Shown here: positions 45,142 to 57,300 of the stretch, one piece after another
Layout of the letters: every line of letters begins with the position of its first letter
How positions within the stretch are numbered: the stretch's first letter is position 1
Source: Thozetella sp. PMI_491
Lineage: Eukaryota > Ascomycota > Sordariomycetes > Chaetosphaeriales > Chaetosphaeriaceae
DNA length: 64,000 bases
Direction: 5' to 3'
Assembly: GCA_021432635.1 (NCBI GenBank)
Contig: MU270019.1
Coordinates: 838,813 to 902,812, forward strand
The notes under the pieces: generated by a model
What the model saw: the letters and a program-made list of their open reading frames with translations, nothing else
What the model was told of the DNA's origin: nothing
Database searches by the model: none
Program-made: the position numbers and the translations under genes

Positions 45142-46948
45142 CTAGTACACGAATCTGAAGTCCAACCTCCTGTTGCCGTCCTGCTCTCGCGCCACCTTGT
45201 CATTCTGATACTCAATCCGCTCCTCGGCGGACATGGCGGCCCACTTCTCCTTCTTCTTCTTGTTCAGGTACACTAGCACCTGGCGCTGGACGAGGAACGT
45301 CACTAAGCTGAGGACGCAGATGGACAGGCACACAGTGTTTCCACGCTTGTAGTACGGGGAGTCGTAGGAGCGGTAGATCTGGGTTCCGATGAGTGATCCG
45401 ACCTGGACTATGACGTTGTATGTGGCCGCCGTGATGGCGCGCTTTTTGACGTCAAATGTGTTCTCGGAGATCCATGCCGATACGATCGGGTGGAAGTAAG
45501 GGTCTTGGGGCGGAGGCGTTAGCATCCTAGCTCGTCAGGGGGGACGGGGGGGATGGAGGCGCTCCTTACATCCGACCAGTAGCGTTACCATAGAAAAACG
45601 GCCCCAATCGTTGCCGCCGTCCGGAACGGTGAGCATGGCGATCAGGATGGGCATGATCCAGAACTCGCCGAAGAAGCAATGGAAGGTTCGCTCATTGAAG
45701 TAATCGCTGCTGTAGGCGAGGGCCAGCATGGTGATGATTTGCAGCGCGGCCGATGGGATCGTCAACATGTTGGAGTTGAAGGTAGAGAAACCGAGGCGCT
45801 TGAGACTTAGGGTTAGATAGGCTTGCACCGGCGAGGCGGGAATGTAGGCGACCAGGCCGATGAAGTACAGTCCCCACATGGAAGGGTCCTTCCAGGCCTC
45901 CAGGATGTCTTTGAGCTTGGCGGGCTCTTGGAGCGCCGTGAGCCCCTTTGCCGGGTCGTCTCTGAGCACGCGCTGCGGAGAATGGTCAGCTGGGGGTCCT
46001 CCGGAAGAGGGAATAGGTAGCGCCTACGTTGATCATGATCACTTCTTCGCGCTCAGTGTACCACGGCTTTCTCCACAGCGGGCCACTGGTACTAGTAGGA
46101 GACGAGGGCAGGTAGACCATAGACTGCGCAGGTGTCAGCAAATAAACTCCTAGGTAGAGCAAATAAGGGGGGGTGAGGATTTGGTTACTCACAATTAGGC
46201 CCAGCACGATCGTGAGAAGGCCCTCGAGGATGAACAGCCAGAACCAACCAGGGCGGCCGCTGACACCTCGCATTTCCAGGATCCCGGCGGCGAGAAGGGC
46301 CGAGATGACACGGGCGACGTTGAGGGTCGACCAGAAGGCGGCCAGGCGCACCGACAGCTCCTTGGAGGTGTAGAAGTAGGTAGCGAAGAGGATGGTACCC
46401 GGGATGAAGCCACCTTCAAAGAGGCCAATTAGGGCTCGCGTGATGTAGAACGACGTCCGGTTGGTCATGAAAGCCTGGAAGCATGAGACCAGACCCCAGC
46501 ACACCATGAGGGTCGGCAGCACGCGGCGGAAGCCGAAGCGCTTGGTTATGAGCTGCACTGGGAACTCGGCCGTCAGGAAGCAGAGCAGCTGAATGGTGCT
46601 GCCGTTGTTGTAGTCGTCGCTGGTGATGTGCAGGTCGTCCAGCAAGTTGTCAGCCAGCGCGTTGGACAGGTTGCCGCGGTCGAGCTGCAGGCCGAAGAAC
46701 ATGACGCACAGCCATGTGAGCAGGTAGAGGTCGGTCTTGCGGACCACCTTCCTCTCCTCGGCGATGGTCCAGGACGCGTAGGGGTCGAACCGGTGCCGGC
46801 CCTCGTATGTCTCATGCGGGGGCAGAGTGTCAGCGAGGTTCTCACGCCCGACGAGCGTGTCGGATGGCTTCGACATGGACGCGGAATCCGCGACGATCTT
46901 GGCGTCCGCCTGTCCAATGATGGCCTCGGGGTCCGAAGGAGAACCCAT
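45142..46948 (-). CDS. MFS permease, Dal5-like, possible sulfonate importer
   Basis: Four exons, 46948..46193, 46123..46028, 45972..45570 and 45503..45142, give 538 residues. ATG 46948 was chosen as the first Met giving a soluble N-terminus of normal length. Marks are LQLDRGNLSNAL in the first membrane helix, RALIGLFEGGFIPG, and GWFWLFILEG before the central loop. The C-terminal cytosolic tail is rich in Lys and Glu. The family is the anion:cation symporter group. The gene is divergent from a TauD-type dioxygenase at 47971 across about 1 kb, which makes uptake of taurine or another alkylsulfonate the best guess; this is inference. Confidence 0.9.
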
Positions 46949-47970
46949 GGCTGAAAGGCTCTGGAATGGACGACGACAAGATGTGCAGGCCGAGCACGTA
47001 GAGGGGGGCCGCAGGACTAAGGGGACCCTGCAAGAGCGCAAAAGTGAGGAAAGAGGAGGCAGGCTACGTGAAGGAGGTGGTGCCACAGGGATCCAGACGG
47101 GCGGCAGAGTCTTGATATACACGCTCGCGAGCCCCTGGAGTTAATCCCCGGGCACTGCCGGCATGTGATGACCGTCAACGACGAGGTTGCCCAGAATGGA
47201 TGGAGACCCGGAAAGGCAGGCAGTAATTGGTAATGGACAGCCGCACGGAACCGCAGACGAGCCAGGACCTTGGGCCAGGAGCACGAGCTTTTTGTCAGGG
47301 TCAATTCGGCCCATATAGACCCATTTCTGGGCGACGGTGCGGCGCGTCTAGGCCATTTCCGCTGGACCCCCAGCATCAGGCCGTTGCCATTTTACCCCAA
47401 CCCCCGCAGTCCCGAGCGCCGGGCCAGTTGTGCCGTGTCGAATGGCAGACGTTAAAATGGCGAGGGTGTGACCCTTCATGCTCAATGCGGCCATTCCCAG
47501 TGTGGAGTTGGCGCCCGAGGATCTCATTTTAGCGCTGCTGTTGTCATCAGTAGGCCGGAGAATTCTGCAGAACCCCGAGATTTCCTCCGCGCAGAGGAGG
47601 CCCGGAGGGGTAGAGGGGCCAGTAAACCCCCTGTCGGGAGGGGAGACACTGCAACCACGCCAGTGCTGCCGCTATCCCACCCCTTCAGTAGCCCCTATTG
47701 CCGTCGAGACTGCCGACACGGTGTATTGAGAGACACCGTTGGTGTGAGTCTAGCGTTTGGCCACGATGCGGAGCGACTATCGGCAGCCGGCCCAAGCCGA
47801 TGCACATACAACATGCCTCACTCTCGTCAGACCATGTGATGTTTTAAATATCCTTCCAGGCTACTTGCTTGAATCTTCGATCTATCTTGTTGCTGTGCTA
47901 TCCGTGGTTCTGCCTCAACATTCCCTTTTGCTTCCCAATTTGCTCCTCCACTACGCTTCAAATCGCAAGA
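46949..47970. promoter_or_regulatory. Divergent promoter of the permease and TauD-type dioxygenase
   Basis: The two genes start at opposite ends of this 1.02-kb stretch, which must carry both promoters. No intact gene is seen, and no obvious long palindrome was found. Confidence 0.55.
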
Positions 47971-49243
47971 ATGCCGTCGGCTACCCAAGACCTCGCGGCC
48001 GACACGAACATCGTGGGGGGTAACAGCATAGCAAGGCCACGACTTACGAAGCCGCTTGAGTATTCTGGTACTCTTGAGAAGTACACGTACAACGACCTCA
48101 CTCCGGTCGCGGGGAGGGAATTTGAAGGCCTCCAGGTGGTGGACCTGCTTCAGGGTTCTGATGATGTGATTAGGGATCTGGCCCTGACGAGTAAGTGTGC
48201 CCGGCTCACCCAAAATCCGGGGCGCGTGACTTACACTCGAGTACCTCTACAGTCTCTCAGCGAGGAGTCGTCTTCCTCCGGGACCAGGATGTCACTCCTA
48301 CACAGATGAAAGATTTCATGCTCCGTCTCACAGAACAGGCGGGATGCGTAAGCTCCCTCTCTCCAGAGATCGTCCGACGTGCGGCTCCGCTAGCGTAAAC
48401 TCTGTTCTGACCTGGTGGCGCAGCCCGAGTCGTCCACTCTCCACATCCACCCACTGACCGAAGAGGGCAGCGAGCTGGGCGACCAGATCAGTGTCATCAG
48501 TAGCGAGAAGCAGAAGAAGGGCGGCGGCCTGACGCACCAGCTCTCCGATGTCAGCCGGTTCGCCTCGACGGCGTGGCACACCGACATCTCGTTTGAGCAG
48601 GTGCCATCCGACTACGCCATGCTCAAGATCCACACCTTGCCGGCGACCGGCGGCGATACCCTGTGGGCGAGCGGCTACGAGGTGTACGACAGGCTCTCAC
48701 CGCCGATGCAAAAGTTCCTCGAGGGCTTGACGGCGACGCACGACGCCAAGTTCTTCCTCGACGAGGCCGAGCGGCTGGGCAACCCGCTCCGGAAGGGCAT
48801 CCGAGGCTCGCCGCTGAACCAAGGCGACGGCCTCACCGCCGTGCACCCCGTGATCCGAACGAATCGTGAGTCCCGATCCTAGAGGGGCAGCTAGCGGTGC
48901 TTCGATTCGTTGTTTGCTAACCATGTTCGCAGCCGTCACCGGGTGGAAGTCGGTGTACGTTAACAAGGGATTTACCAAGCGCATCAATGGCATCACCAAG
49001 GACGAGTCGGACGTGCTGCTGGCCTACCTCTTCAACATGGTGACGCAGAACCACGACGCCCAGGTGCGGTTCCGGTGGCGCAAGAACGACCTGGCCATCT
49101 GGGACAACAGGAGTATGTGGCACTGCGCGACGTACGACTACGAAGAGGCGCGGGCGGGTGACCGCGTCTGCTCGTTGGGTGAGGCGCCGTATCTGGATCT
49201 GTCAAGCAAGAGTCGCAGGGAGGCGCTCGCTTCGTCGCTGTAA
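47971..49243 (+). CDS. TauD/TfdA-type 2-oxoglutarate/Fe(II)-dependent dioxygenase
   Basis: Four exons, 47971..48190, 48253..48347, 48424..48865 and 48933..49243, give 355 residues. The facial triad is visible: histidine 157 and aspartate 159 in AWHTDISFE, and histidine 316 in SMWHCATYDY. Arginine 330 in the GDRV motif is placed to bind 2-oxoglutarate. Further marks are RGVVFLRDQD near the N-terminus and GGDTLWASGYEVYDRL. The enzyme would hydroxylate a sulfonate such as taurine next to sulfur, releasing sulfite, as in fungal sulfonate dioxygenases. Phenoxyacetate-like or sulfate-ester substrates are alternatives. The divergent permease and the Zn2Cys6 gene downstream suggest a small sulfur-acquisition unit. 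Confidence 0.92.
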
Positions 49244-49985
49244 GGGCTCCGATGTATGCGGGTGATTGATCCGGGTCGTTACCTTAGTCTGTACTATTTT
49301 TACCCTTTGACCTGTGCTGTGCGTGCGTAGTGCACCCAAGCTGTCGGGCCGTCTGAGGAGGACAGGGACGTTGTATTAGGACGTTGTAGGGCTTTCCTTC
49401 TACTGGCAGAGCGCTCTTGCCTTGGCAGACCCCCACCTGCCCAAAACTGTAGAGTCGCCCCGGCCCCTGTGGCCGCTGGGCAAAAGAGGTCTGAAACCAA
49501 TGCAGCTCCCAGAGCCCTGCCGTCACATGTCGCATGTACCAGTATGTACCTGGCCTGCGCGCGATAGAGAAGCTCGTTTGCATGCGGCGTACTTTTCTGG
49601 GCGTGGGATGATGCCGTTCGGTTCCAGGAAAGGAATCGCCCGAACCACCTGCCCTTTCCTGGATCTTGGTTTCTCAGCATCCCTCCTCCCCACATTTTCA
49701 GGGGAGACCCCTGCCTCCCCTCCCCGCTCTTGCTGAGATGGAGGGGATCTTTTTGGGGGGCCCTATTGGCGCTCAAGGGCAGCTAAGGTACTCCGTACCC
49801 ATCTCCCGATCACGTCAACCGAGGCAGCCCCCCGTCCCGTCCTAGTAGTAGTCTGTCTGCTCTCACAACCTTCCTCGGCGTGCTCGCAAACCATCGCGTG
49901 TGACCCCAAGTCCTCGCCCGCCGCGACGCCCGTGAGGCGATGACTCGCTGCTCTCCATCCTTCCTGCCCCAGACGCGCTATTCTC
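49244..49985. other. Spacer, promoter of the second Zn2Cys6 regulator
   Basis: No supported gene is seen in 742 bp. The C/T-rich stretch near 49820-49980 probably belongs to the regulator's 5' UTR. Confidence 0.5.
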
Positions 49986-51953
49986 ATGGACGAGGCGCTG
50001 GCGTCGAAGCGGAGGAAAATCGGTTCCAGGGCCTGCGACGCCTGCAAGATCCGCAAGGTCCGGTGCACTGAGGCGCCCCCTTGCGAACGATGCGCCGCCG
50101 CAGGTATCGCATGCACCTTCAACAAGGCGCAGGCGACAAGAGGCCCTCGGAGCCTGAGGCCCAAGACGCTGCGGGAGATTCGTGTCGTTCAAGAGGAGCC
50201 CGCCCAGCCGCCCTCGAGGGTAGGGGATGAAGTCACGGAGACACAACGATCAGAGACGCCGGTCGCCACGCCGCAATCTGCCTCTGCCACCGTGGTGGAA
50301 ACGGCCGATTTGGCGCGGGGAGGAACCCCGAGACCCACGCCGAGGATCGCCATAGCCGCACTGGTACTCCGACTGTGCATCTACCGCCTTCGCCTGTTTC
50401 CGGTATGGCCCATCGTCGCCGTGGAGGAGGTCATCGCCTCTCTCCAGCGCGACACGGAGGACCTCGAGACGTATGCGCTCGCAAACGCCATCGGCGCCGC
50501 GACCATGGCGCAGCTCAAGCTTGACCGCTCCCGCGACCCAGAGATCAACGACAACGTTACCGAGCAGATGATGGAGGCCGAGTGCCGGCGAATCCAAGGC
50601 CTCTTGGACGCGAGCCATGGAGGCGAGAGCTTTGACAGCCCGAACCTAAATACGCTACGGACGTCCTTCTTCCTTCATGTCCACCACGAGAACCAACGCC
50701 CGGGAGGGACCAAGTCACTGCTATATCTGCGTGAGGCCATTACTCTCTCGCAGATCATGGGGCTCCACAAGTCGTCCAGCTATGTGGGCCTGCCGGCCGC
50801 CGAGCAGCAGATGCGCCGCAGGATATTCGCCCTCCTCTTCGTCACGGAGCGCGGCGTCGCCATGCTGCACGAGCTGCCCGTGGTCCTCCCGCCCAGCTCC
50901 AAGCTGCCGACACTCGATGGGATCGGCGGAGACGATGAGGCCCACATCCTTCCAGCATTCAAGAAGCTGGTGAAGCTTTTCTGGATGTTTGACCAGTCCG
51001 GCGCCTTTGATATGATCCACGATCTCGACGAGGACGACGATAGTGAGGCCACCGCCGTGGCACAAAAGATGAGCTCCCTCGAGCGTCTGCAGCAGAGGCT
51101 CCAAGACGAACCTTTTGACACGGAGCCGAACATCAATGACGTCCAAAAAGCAGACATCTGCGTGACGAGACAATGGATGCAGATCCTGCTCTGGCGCGCA
51201 GGGTTCCGGCGCAAACAGCGCGGCTACTTCGCCCATGACGCCGACACCGACGTCGTAGACTTCCGCCCAATCCACATCGCCAAAGAGTTTCTCGACATCT
51301 CTTCACGCCTTCCTAACGCCGCGCTGGAGGCGCATGGCCCGACCATCGAGTTCAAGATCTACGAGATCGCGAGTGCCGTCACGGAGGCGATTGCGAGCCA
51401 GCTCAGTCTACCCATGAACCCGCAGACTGTTGTGGACCTCCGCCCAAACGAGATCCTGATCCGGCTGCAGAAGATGCTAGCCGTGTGTCGCGGGGGCAAC
51501 AAGAGCCTACTAGCGTCGCTCTGTGCGCGCATCGCTCAGATCGAGGAACGACCGTCGCCCGAGCTGATGGCGCTACAACAGCTTCCAGGGGCCGACGACG
51601 GCGGGTTCGGGATCCCAGACGGTCAAGTACCCGAGGGCTGGCTCCTCAGGCGCGCCTTTTTGACTGGCGTCCCCGGTGCGGATCGAAACTGGTCCCTAGC
51701 TGGCCTTTCACCCCCATCGGCACGCCTGTCGCCCGGCGCCGCCCCGGACCAGGAGCAGCGCGCGAGCGATGTGGTCTTGTGGACTGAGAAGCGTTCGATT
51801 GCCGACGACCGAGCTATCCAACAGGCTGCTTTCACCACATCCCAGATGAACATTGGCAATGGCCTTGGAATGGACCTCTCCTGGCAGCCATTTGCCTTAT
51901 TGGGCCAGCTCGGAACGCTGGATGACGATGGCTCTTTTGTCAGTATTGTATAG
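49986..51953 (+). CDS. Zn2Cys6 fungal transcription factor
   Basis: One exon encodes 655 residues. The zinc cluster lies at the very N-terminus, with cysteines 17, 20, 27, 33, 36 and 43 (CX2CX6CX5CX2CX6C), after a basic KRRK stretch that may help nuclear import. A Pro/Thr-rich linker leads into a fungal-specific regulatory domain from about residue 125 to 560, with LREAITLSQIMGLH and RRRIFALLFVTERG typical of that domain. The protein should regulate transcription as a dimer on CGG-type sites. It is co-oriented with the TauD-type gene 740 bp upstream, so control of the sulfonate unit is plausible. Related factors include sugar-use and developmental regulators, so the target is open. Confidence 0.92.
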   Translation: MDEALASKRRKIGSRACDACKIRKVRCTEAPPCERCAAAGIACTFNKAQATRGPRSLRPKTLREIRVVQEEPAQPPSRVGDEVTETQRSETPVATPQSASATVVETADLARGGTPRPTPRIAIAALVLRLCIYRLRLFPVWPIVAVEEVIASLQRDTEDLETYALANAIGAATMAQLKLDRSRDPEINDNVTEQMMEAECRRIQGLLDASHGGESFDSPNLNTLRTSFFLHVHHENQRPGGTKSLLYLREAITLSQIMGLHKSSSYVGLPAAEQQMRRRIFALLFVTERGVAMLHELPVVLPPSSKLPTLDGIGGDDEAHILPAFKKLVKLFWMFDQSGAFDMIHDLDEDDDSEATAVAQKMSSLERLQQRLQDEPFDTEPNINDVQKADICVTRQWMQILLWRAGFRRKQRGYFAHDADTDVVDFRPIHIAKEFLDISSRLPNAALEAHGPTIEFKIYEIASAVTEAIASQLSLPMNPQTVVDLRPNEILIRLQKMLAVCRGGNKSLLASLCARIAQIEERPSPELMALQQLPGADDGGFGIPDGQVPEGWLLRRAFLTGVPGADRNWSLAGLSPPSARLSPGAAPDQEQRASDVVLWTEKRSIADDRAIQQAAFTTSQMNIGNGLGMDLSWQPFALLGQLGTLDDDGSFVSIV

Positions 51954-52817
51954 CTGGAATGGCTGGGACAATCTGCCGTGTCACCTCTGCTTTATGCTCC
52001 TGCTGGAGCCATCATATTGTATGTAACCTTGGACTCACTGTCGCGGCCATTATCGGGTTTGGCGTCGCGTACACTTAAGTGGTACATATTCGGTAGTTTT
52101 CTGGACATTCTTAGCTTCCTTATATACCCCCTCCAGCTAGGCAGCTGGTATAGGACCGTTCAACAAATTTGCTTCACTTCAATATCTATAGCACACTAAT
52201 CTTCGTTGTGATGGGGTTTTTTTAGGTATCGTGACGCGGCGAGCGTAAGGAAAATGCGACGAGCAAGTGAAAGAAACTCGGGATTTGGACTGAATATGCT
52301 AAGGAGGCAAGAAAGTAAACAGCTAAGGACTAGTAGTTGTGAATAGGGGATGCGGGTCAGCACTTCGGTCAGAATGTGCTCACAGCCCCCAGAGAGCACA
52401 TACCGGCTGCTGCTGATTCGCTGGGGTTTAGCTCTTTGCTGCTACCAACCGCCGCCCCTTCACAGCGACTTTCTCCCTCTCGGAGGCTTGATCATTAGGC
52501 GAAATGTACAGGCCTTCGCTACGGGGTTATATTTATATTCACTGCAATTTTCTGCTTCTCGGGGGTCAATGCGCGAAATGTGCCCCGCGTGGATGTAATC
52601 GGCGGGGCTTTCACTGCGATTTTCTCCCTCTCGGAGGATTGGCTATCAGGCCCAGGGTCAGTATATTAGCTGCTGTTATCCAATGGCTGACCCCCGTCGA
52701 ACTGCGGCGAAAATTCAATATCGACAAAGGCAAGTTAATATAACGTTGATCATCAATCCACTTCTCAATTAAGATTTCGGAATTTCTGCCGTCGCCTGCT
52801 ACCCGCTAGCTTGCCTC
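51954..52817. other. Spacer with diverged direct repeats
   Basis: No gene is seen. It contains the three diverged repeats at 52459-52650 and the convergent 3' ends of the regulator and the acetyltransferase. Confidence 0.5.
52459..52650 (+). repeat. Three diverged direct repeats of about 30-45 bp
   Basis: Copies begin at 52459, 52538 and 52610 with the shared pattern TTCAC-GCGA-TTTTCTCCCTCTCGGAGG. The first two also share GCGAAATGT at their ends. Spacing is about 72-79 bp. They look like an old tandem array, or debris of a repeat. Confidence 0.55.
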
Positions 52818-53872
52818 CTACCTCCCGTCTCCCGGTTTTGCGTGAGGATCCCTCATCATGGTGAACAGCTTGATAGCTTGGCCGTTATCATCGCATACCA
52901 TTTCCTTGACAAACTTGAACCCCCAGCGGCCGTAGATGGCAATGTTCGGAACGTCCCGGCTGGACTCGAGGTAGCATTTCATGTCTTCGGCATCGGCCTG
53001 GTCTGTGACGGCCTTCATCATCTTGGCCCCGACGCCTTTGCCCTGCGCCTCGGGCAGCACGACCATGATGTTCAGGAAATAATAACCTCGCGGGTCGTCC
53101 CAGAGCTCGGATTGGACCTTGGCTTGCGCGTCCTTCCATATATAATACCGCTGCGGGACTTGGTTTAGTATCCAGAAGGTTCTTCATGTTGAAGCATGGC
53201 CCTACTTTGACATTCAACCCCCCACGACCGTAGTAGAGATTCATCCCTATCTGGTTCAGATACAGCCGCCACCCCTCGAGCCAGTCGTTCCACGTAGGAG
53301 GGTCGTTTGCTGGGCGTGGACGAATCCACATCGCGACGCCGAGTACCTTGCCGCTCTCTTTCTCTTTGGCTATGTGGAAAATACCATTCCGTATGCCCCA
53401 TCTCATTCGAATGCCAAGAGAAGCCGCATTGCGTTTGACATTAAACTAGCGAGTTTGCTGGGTTAGATTGCTTCCCAACGTCAAAGGAAGGGTCGGAGCC
53501 GATCCGAGACGGAGCTTCTGGCGCGAAACCATGACGGAAGCCCGGGGAAGTGAACGTTGCTGCTCATGCAAATTTCCGGGCATTTCTGGGCACCAATATA
53601 TTGCGACTTACTTTTGAATGGTCATAGACCCACTGATTATAAGGGTCTTCAGCAAAGGCGTCTCTGAGATGAGGAGTGTGTGAGCATGCTGTAGGTTCCT
53701 GTTATCCGGGAGTATTGCTAGAGGAGGTTCACGAGAAACCGCATCCCGAACAAGTATCTTGATTCAAACGGAATGGCTTTCATTCGAAAAGAAAGGCACA
53801 GATTACTTACTGGACCGCTTTTACAGCCCCGTCAATATCCGCCTCGGTGAGATTAGAGACCTCAATTTCCAT
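52818..53872 (-). CDS. GNAT-family N-acetyltransferase
   Basis: Four exons, 53872..53811, 53663..53612, 53445..53206 and 53150..52818, give 228 residues with consistent phases. The N-terminal part (LTEADIDGAVKAVQDAF, EDPYNQWVY) is typical of a fungal GNAT group and appears only after splicing. The acetyl-CoA loop is VVLPEAQGKGVGAKMM (Q/R-x-x-G-x-G/A). The C-terminal strand motif is IAIYGRWGFKFV. It would transfer an acetyl group from acetyl-CoA to a small amine or amino compound; the substrate is unknown. No membrane segment or signal peptide is seen. Confidence 0.88.
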
Positions 53873-54324
53873 GATGCGGGCTGCGCTCCGGGCCACGCCG
53901 CAGGGAAAGGATGCAATTGGATAGAGCGGATTGTTAGGTTGAGTGCAGCAACGATCTACGTGAAATCATATGCTGCCAAGGTAGAATTCACTGAAACCCG
54001 AGTGCGTTCTTCAGAGGAGAAGAGAGAGTATCGGCGACCCCCGCCCTTCCACCGTCGCATCACGTGCAGGTTCCTGGCCTACGCATTCCTAGGCGCCGCA
54101 TACACTTGCCCAATGGGCTGAGCGGCGATAAGACGTTGCCAATGGCAGCTGCGCTGGGCTGAACGTTACGGCCAATTCCTATCTACTGTGGAAGCGGCCA
54201 ATCTTACTGGCACGTCACGGTGCATATTATGGACAGGGGACAAAATAGGGGCCATTATCCCCCCTGATCGGGGTCTATACTACAAAGAATCTACAATGAG
54301 TTACATAGGTTTCGACCTCCGCGC
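53873..54324. other. Spacer upstream of the acetyltransferase
   Basis: Promoter of the acetyltransferase and 3' end of the ABC transporter. No further gene is seen. Confidence 0.5.
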
Positions 54325-57300
54325 TCATATTCGCAAGCGCTGACCGGCGACCAAGCCGATGAAGGCAAGCACGCGATACGCTGTCCCAATGCCCACCAAC
54401 ACGCCAATGTTGATCCACCCCCAGTCCAGCCTGAAGCCCGTCAGGGTCTGGGCCATTTGGATATCGTACAGATACTCGAATGGCGACACCATCTGAGCGA
54501 AGTAGAACTCGGCCAGCCAGACGCCGGGCGACATGCGCCACAGCCATTCGAGATGCCACGACTGCACCTTGGCAAGCGGCGGCGAGGCGCCCGAGAACAG
54601 TCCGACAACGAGGCTGAGCATGGTCGCGAGCAGCGGGGCGTCCTCGCGTCGGGCTACCATGCTGATGATGCTGGCCAGGCCGTAGATGCAGTAGAAGTAG
54701 GCCAGGTTCGCTACAAATGCTGTGCCCCAGGGCATAGTGGGCACGGCGAGGAGGAAGAACCAGGTGGTGAAGTGGAAGCACCCCAGCGCCATCCGCGGCA
54801 GAATTGAGACCAACTTGGCGAGGAAGTAGGCTATCCTGGAGTGGCCGGCCTCGGACTCTCGCCGTTGCAGGAGCATCTCTTCCGAGAAGACCCGCACGCC
54901 AGGCGCACTGGACTGCATGCAATATTAGCGTATTGAACGTCTCCTACGCAGATCTGGAGCGAGCTTACCACTAGGCCGACGGCAATGGCGACCAACAAGG
55001 CTACCTCGGGAACCGACTTGAGGTCGATGGCGGTCGAAAGAATGGTGTACGGGTCCTTGTAGAAACCAGTGAAGAGGATGCCCCTTTTGGAGTTCTCGGC
55101 TAGCCCCAGAAGGAAGCCGGACAGACTGGCCAGGGCCATCTCGAACCAGAAGGACGACTTGACGCGGTACTGCTGGAGCATGGCGCGGGAGAGGCAAAGC
55201 AAAATCTGCTTGTGGCGCCGCGCGCCGCGGCGCTTGAGCACCTGCTTGACGATGTTGCGGTCCGGCACATTCAAGGTCAGGACCGAGGCGCGGGGGTCCA
55301 CCTCGTCCGCCGCGGCCTGCCGGTGGCGGTCCCACTGCCCGATCAGAGACTCCTTGGAGATGTCGCCCACTTCCTTGTATACGCGCCCGTTGCCAGTGAT
55401 GATGTCGGTCACCACGTCGCCCGTGTTGCTGTGCTCGGGGAAGTGGTAGCCGGAGCGCTCAAAATAAGCCTGCACCTCGACCTGGGGACCCTCGTAGATG
55501 GTCTGGCCGTTGCCGAGCAGGATGAGATCATCCAAGGCCTCGAAGATCTCCATGCGCGGCTGATGGATGATGGTGATGACCGAGATGCCCAGGCGGGCGA
55601 TGGCCTTGAGCGTCTTCATGATGGACGACGCGGCCGTCGCGTCAAGGCCGCTGGTCGGCTCGTCGAGGAAGATGGCCATGGGCGCTGCCGCGAGCTCCAT
55701 GCCGATACTGACGCGCTTCCGCTGTCCGCCGCTGATGACAGGCTTGCCCACGCTGCCCACCAGCGAGTTTCGCACGTGCGAAAGCTCAAGGCAGTCGACG
55801 ACGGCCTCGACGTGCGCCTCGATGTCGGCGTGCGCCCAACTGCGCGGCAGGCGCACGCGGGCCGAGTGGAGGATGTTCTCGAACACGGTCAGCTCGGGGA
55901 GGACGATGTCGTCCTGCGGGACGTAGCCGATGAGCTTCTTGTACCGCTTGATCTTGCCCGGGAGGTGGTTCACCATGACGGTGCCGCCCGTATTGCTCGT
56001 CTTGCCCATCAGCACGTTGACGAACGTGGACTTGCCAGCTCCCGACCCGCCCATGACGGCCACCAGGGAGCCCTGGCGGATAGAGCCCGTCATGTTTTGC
56101 AGGATCGGCCGAGGGCTGCTCTTGGGGTGGAAGCTCAGGCCCGCGTAGGTAAACGACAGACCGAAGCGGTTTGCCTCCGTCACGCGGCGCATGGACTCGA
56201 GGAACACCTTGAGCTCCGGCGATAGCTCCTTCAGCTCATCAGCTGTCTTCTTGTGGATATCCTGCATCGCAAGCGCTGCCTGGAAACCGAGGTTGTTGTC
56301 CCGGCTCGGCATGTAGGTGGCGCCCATGGGCGCCATTTCGTAGTCTTCGTATCCGTCCCGCGAGCCCGCCAGCTCGCTATATCCGTTCAGACCCCTGAAA
56401 GGGTTAAGGGTCATGGTCCTCTTCGGCTTGGGGGCCTCCTTCTCGCCGACCGGCCGTGGTCGCGGTCGACGACGCTTCCGTAGGTGTGCGATAAAGATGG
56501 CGATCACAAACGCGATGTCGGATAGCAGAAGTAGCATGATGGGGATTAGGAATCGCCCATATACGGAGCCTTCCGGACAAGCCATGCCGATGCTGCAGGG
56601 TGTCGGCGTCGCTGCCCCCGGCTGGCAGTACGTTCCCGACGGGCAGATCTTGGTCTCTACGCCCGGTGGCGGGCAGTAGTGGCCCTCCTGGCAGATAATG
56701 GGCTCGAATGGGCCCATGGGGACGTTCGTGTCGTTCAACTGGCATGTACGACCTCCTAGCCTAGCCTGCTGGCACTCAGTGACGGGAGGGCAGTAGTGCG
56801 GAAGCGAATTGACGGTATTGTTCATGCCTAATCTCGCCTTGTCAGCCTTTCTGCGAAAGTGGTGGCAGGGGAGGCCCTGCCGAGGGGTTGCGAGCGCAAT
56901 GAGACGCACATAGAAAGCCGGGCAGGCAGCCTCGCTCCTGGAACGAAGTCAGATTTTGCATCTGGATAGGGACCGCGCCTGGCCGATAGCACGGCAAGGC
57001 ATCTACGACCACATCATCCTGGGCGAGGGCGACCGAGACACGATACCGGGCGGTCGAGAAGAGAGTGTTGTTGACGCCAGTGCAGGCGTTATCGTAGGCG
57101 GTAAGCTTGTGCTCGTCGACCGACACCAGTGAGTTGCTGCCATCGTCGAACATCAGAGGCTTGCTCACGTCGGGCGGCTGAGAGGCATCATCCATGGGCA
57201 GCGTAGCGAAAGCGCTGTCCTTGACCGTGTTAAACCACTTGCCGGAGGTGACATTGAGGCCGTCAGTCTGGTTCCCGATGCAGTGCCACTTGGCTGGGTC

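Noticed and set aside
55212-56225. 337-codon plus-strand frame over the ABC transporter
   Set aside because: Shadow of a GC-rich coding exon. The other strand has complete Walker and signature motifs.
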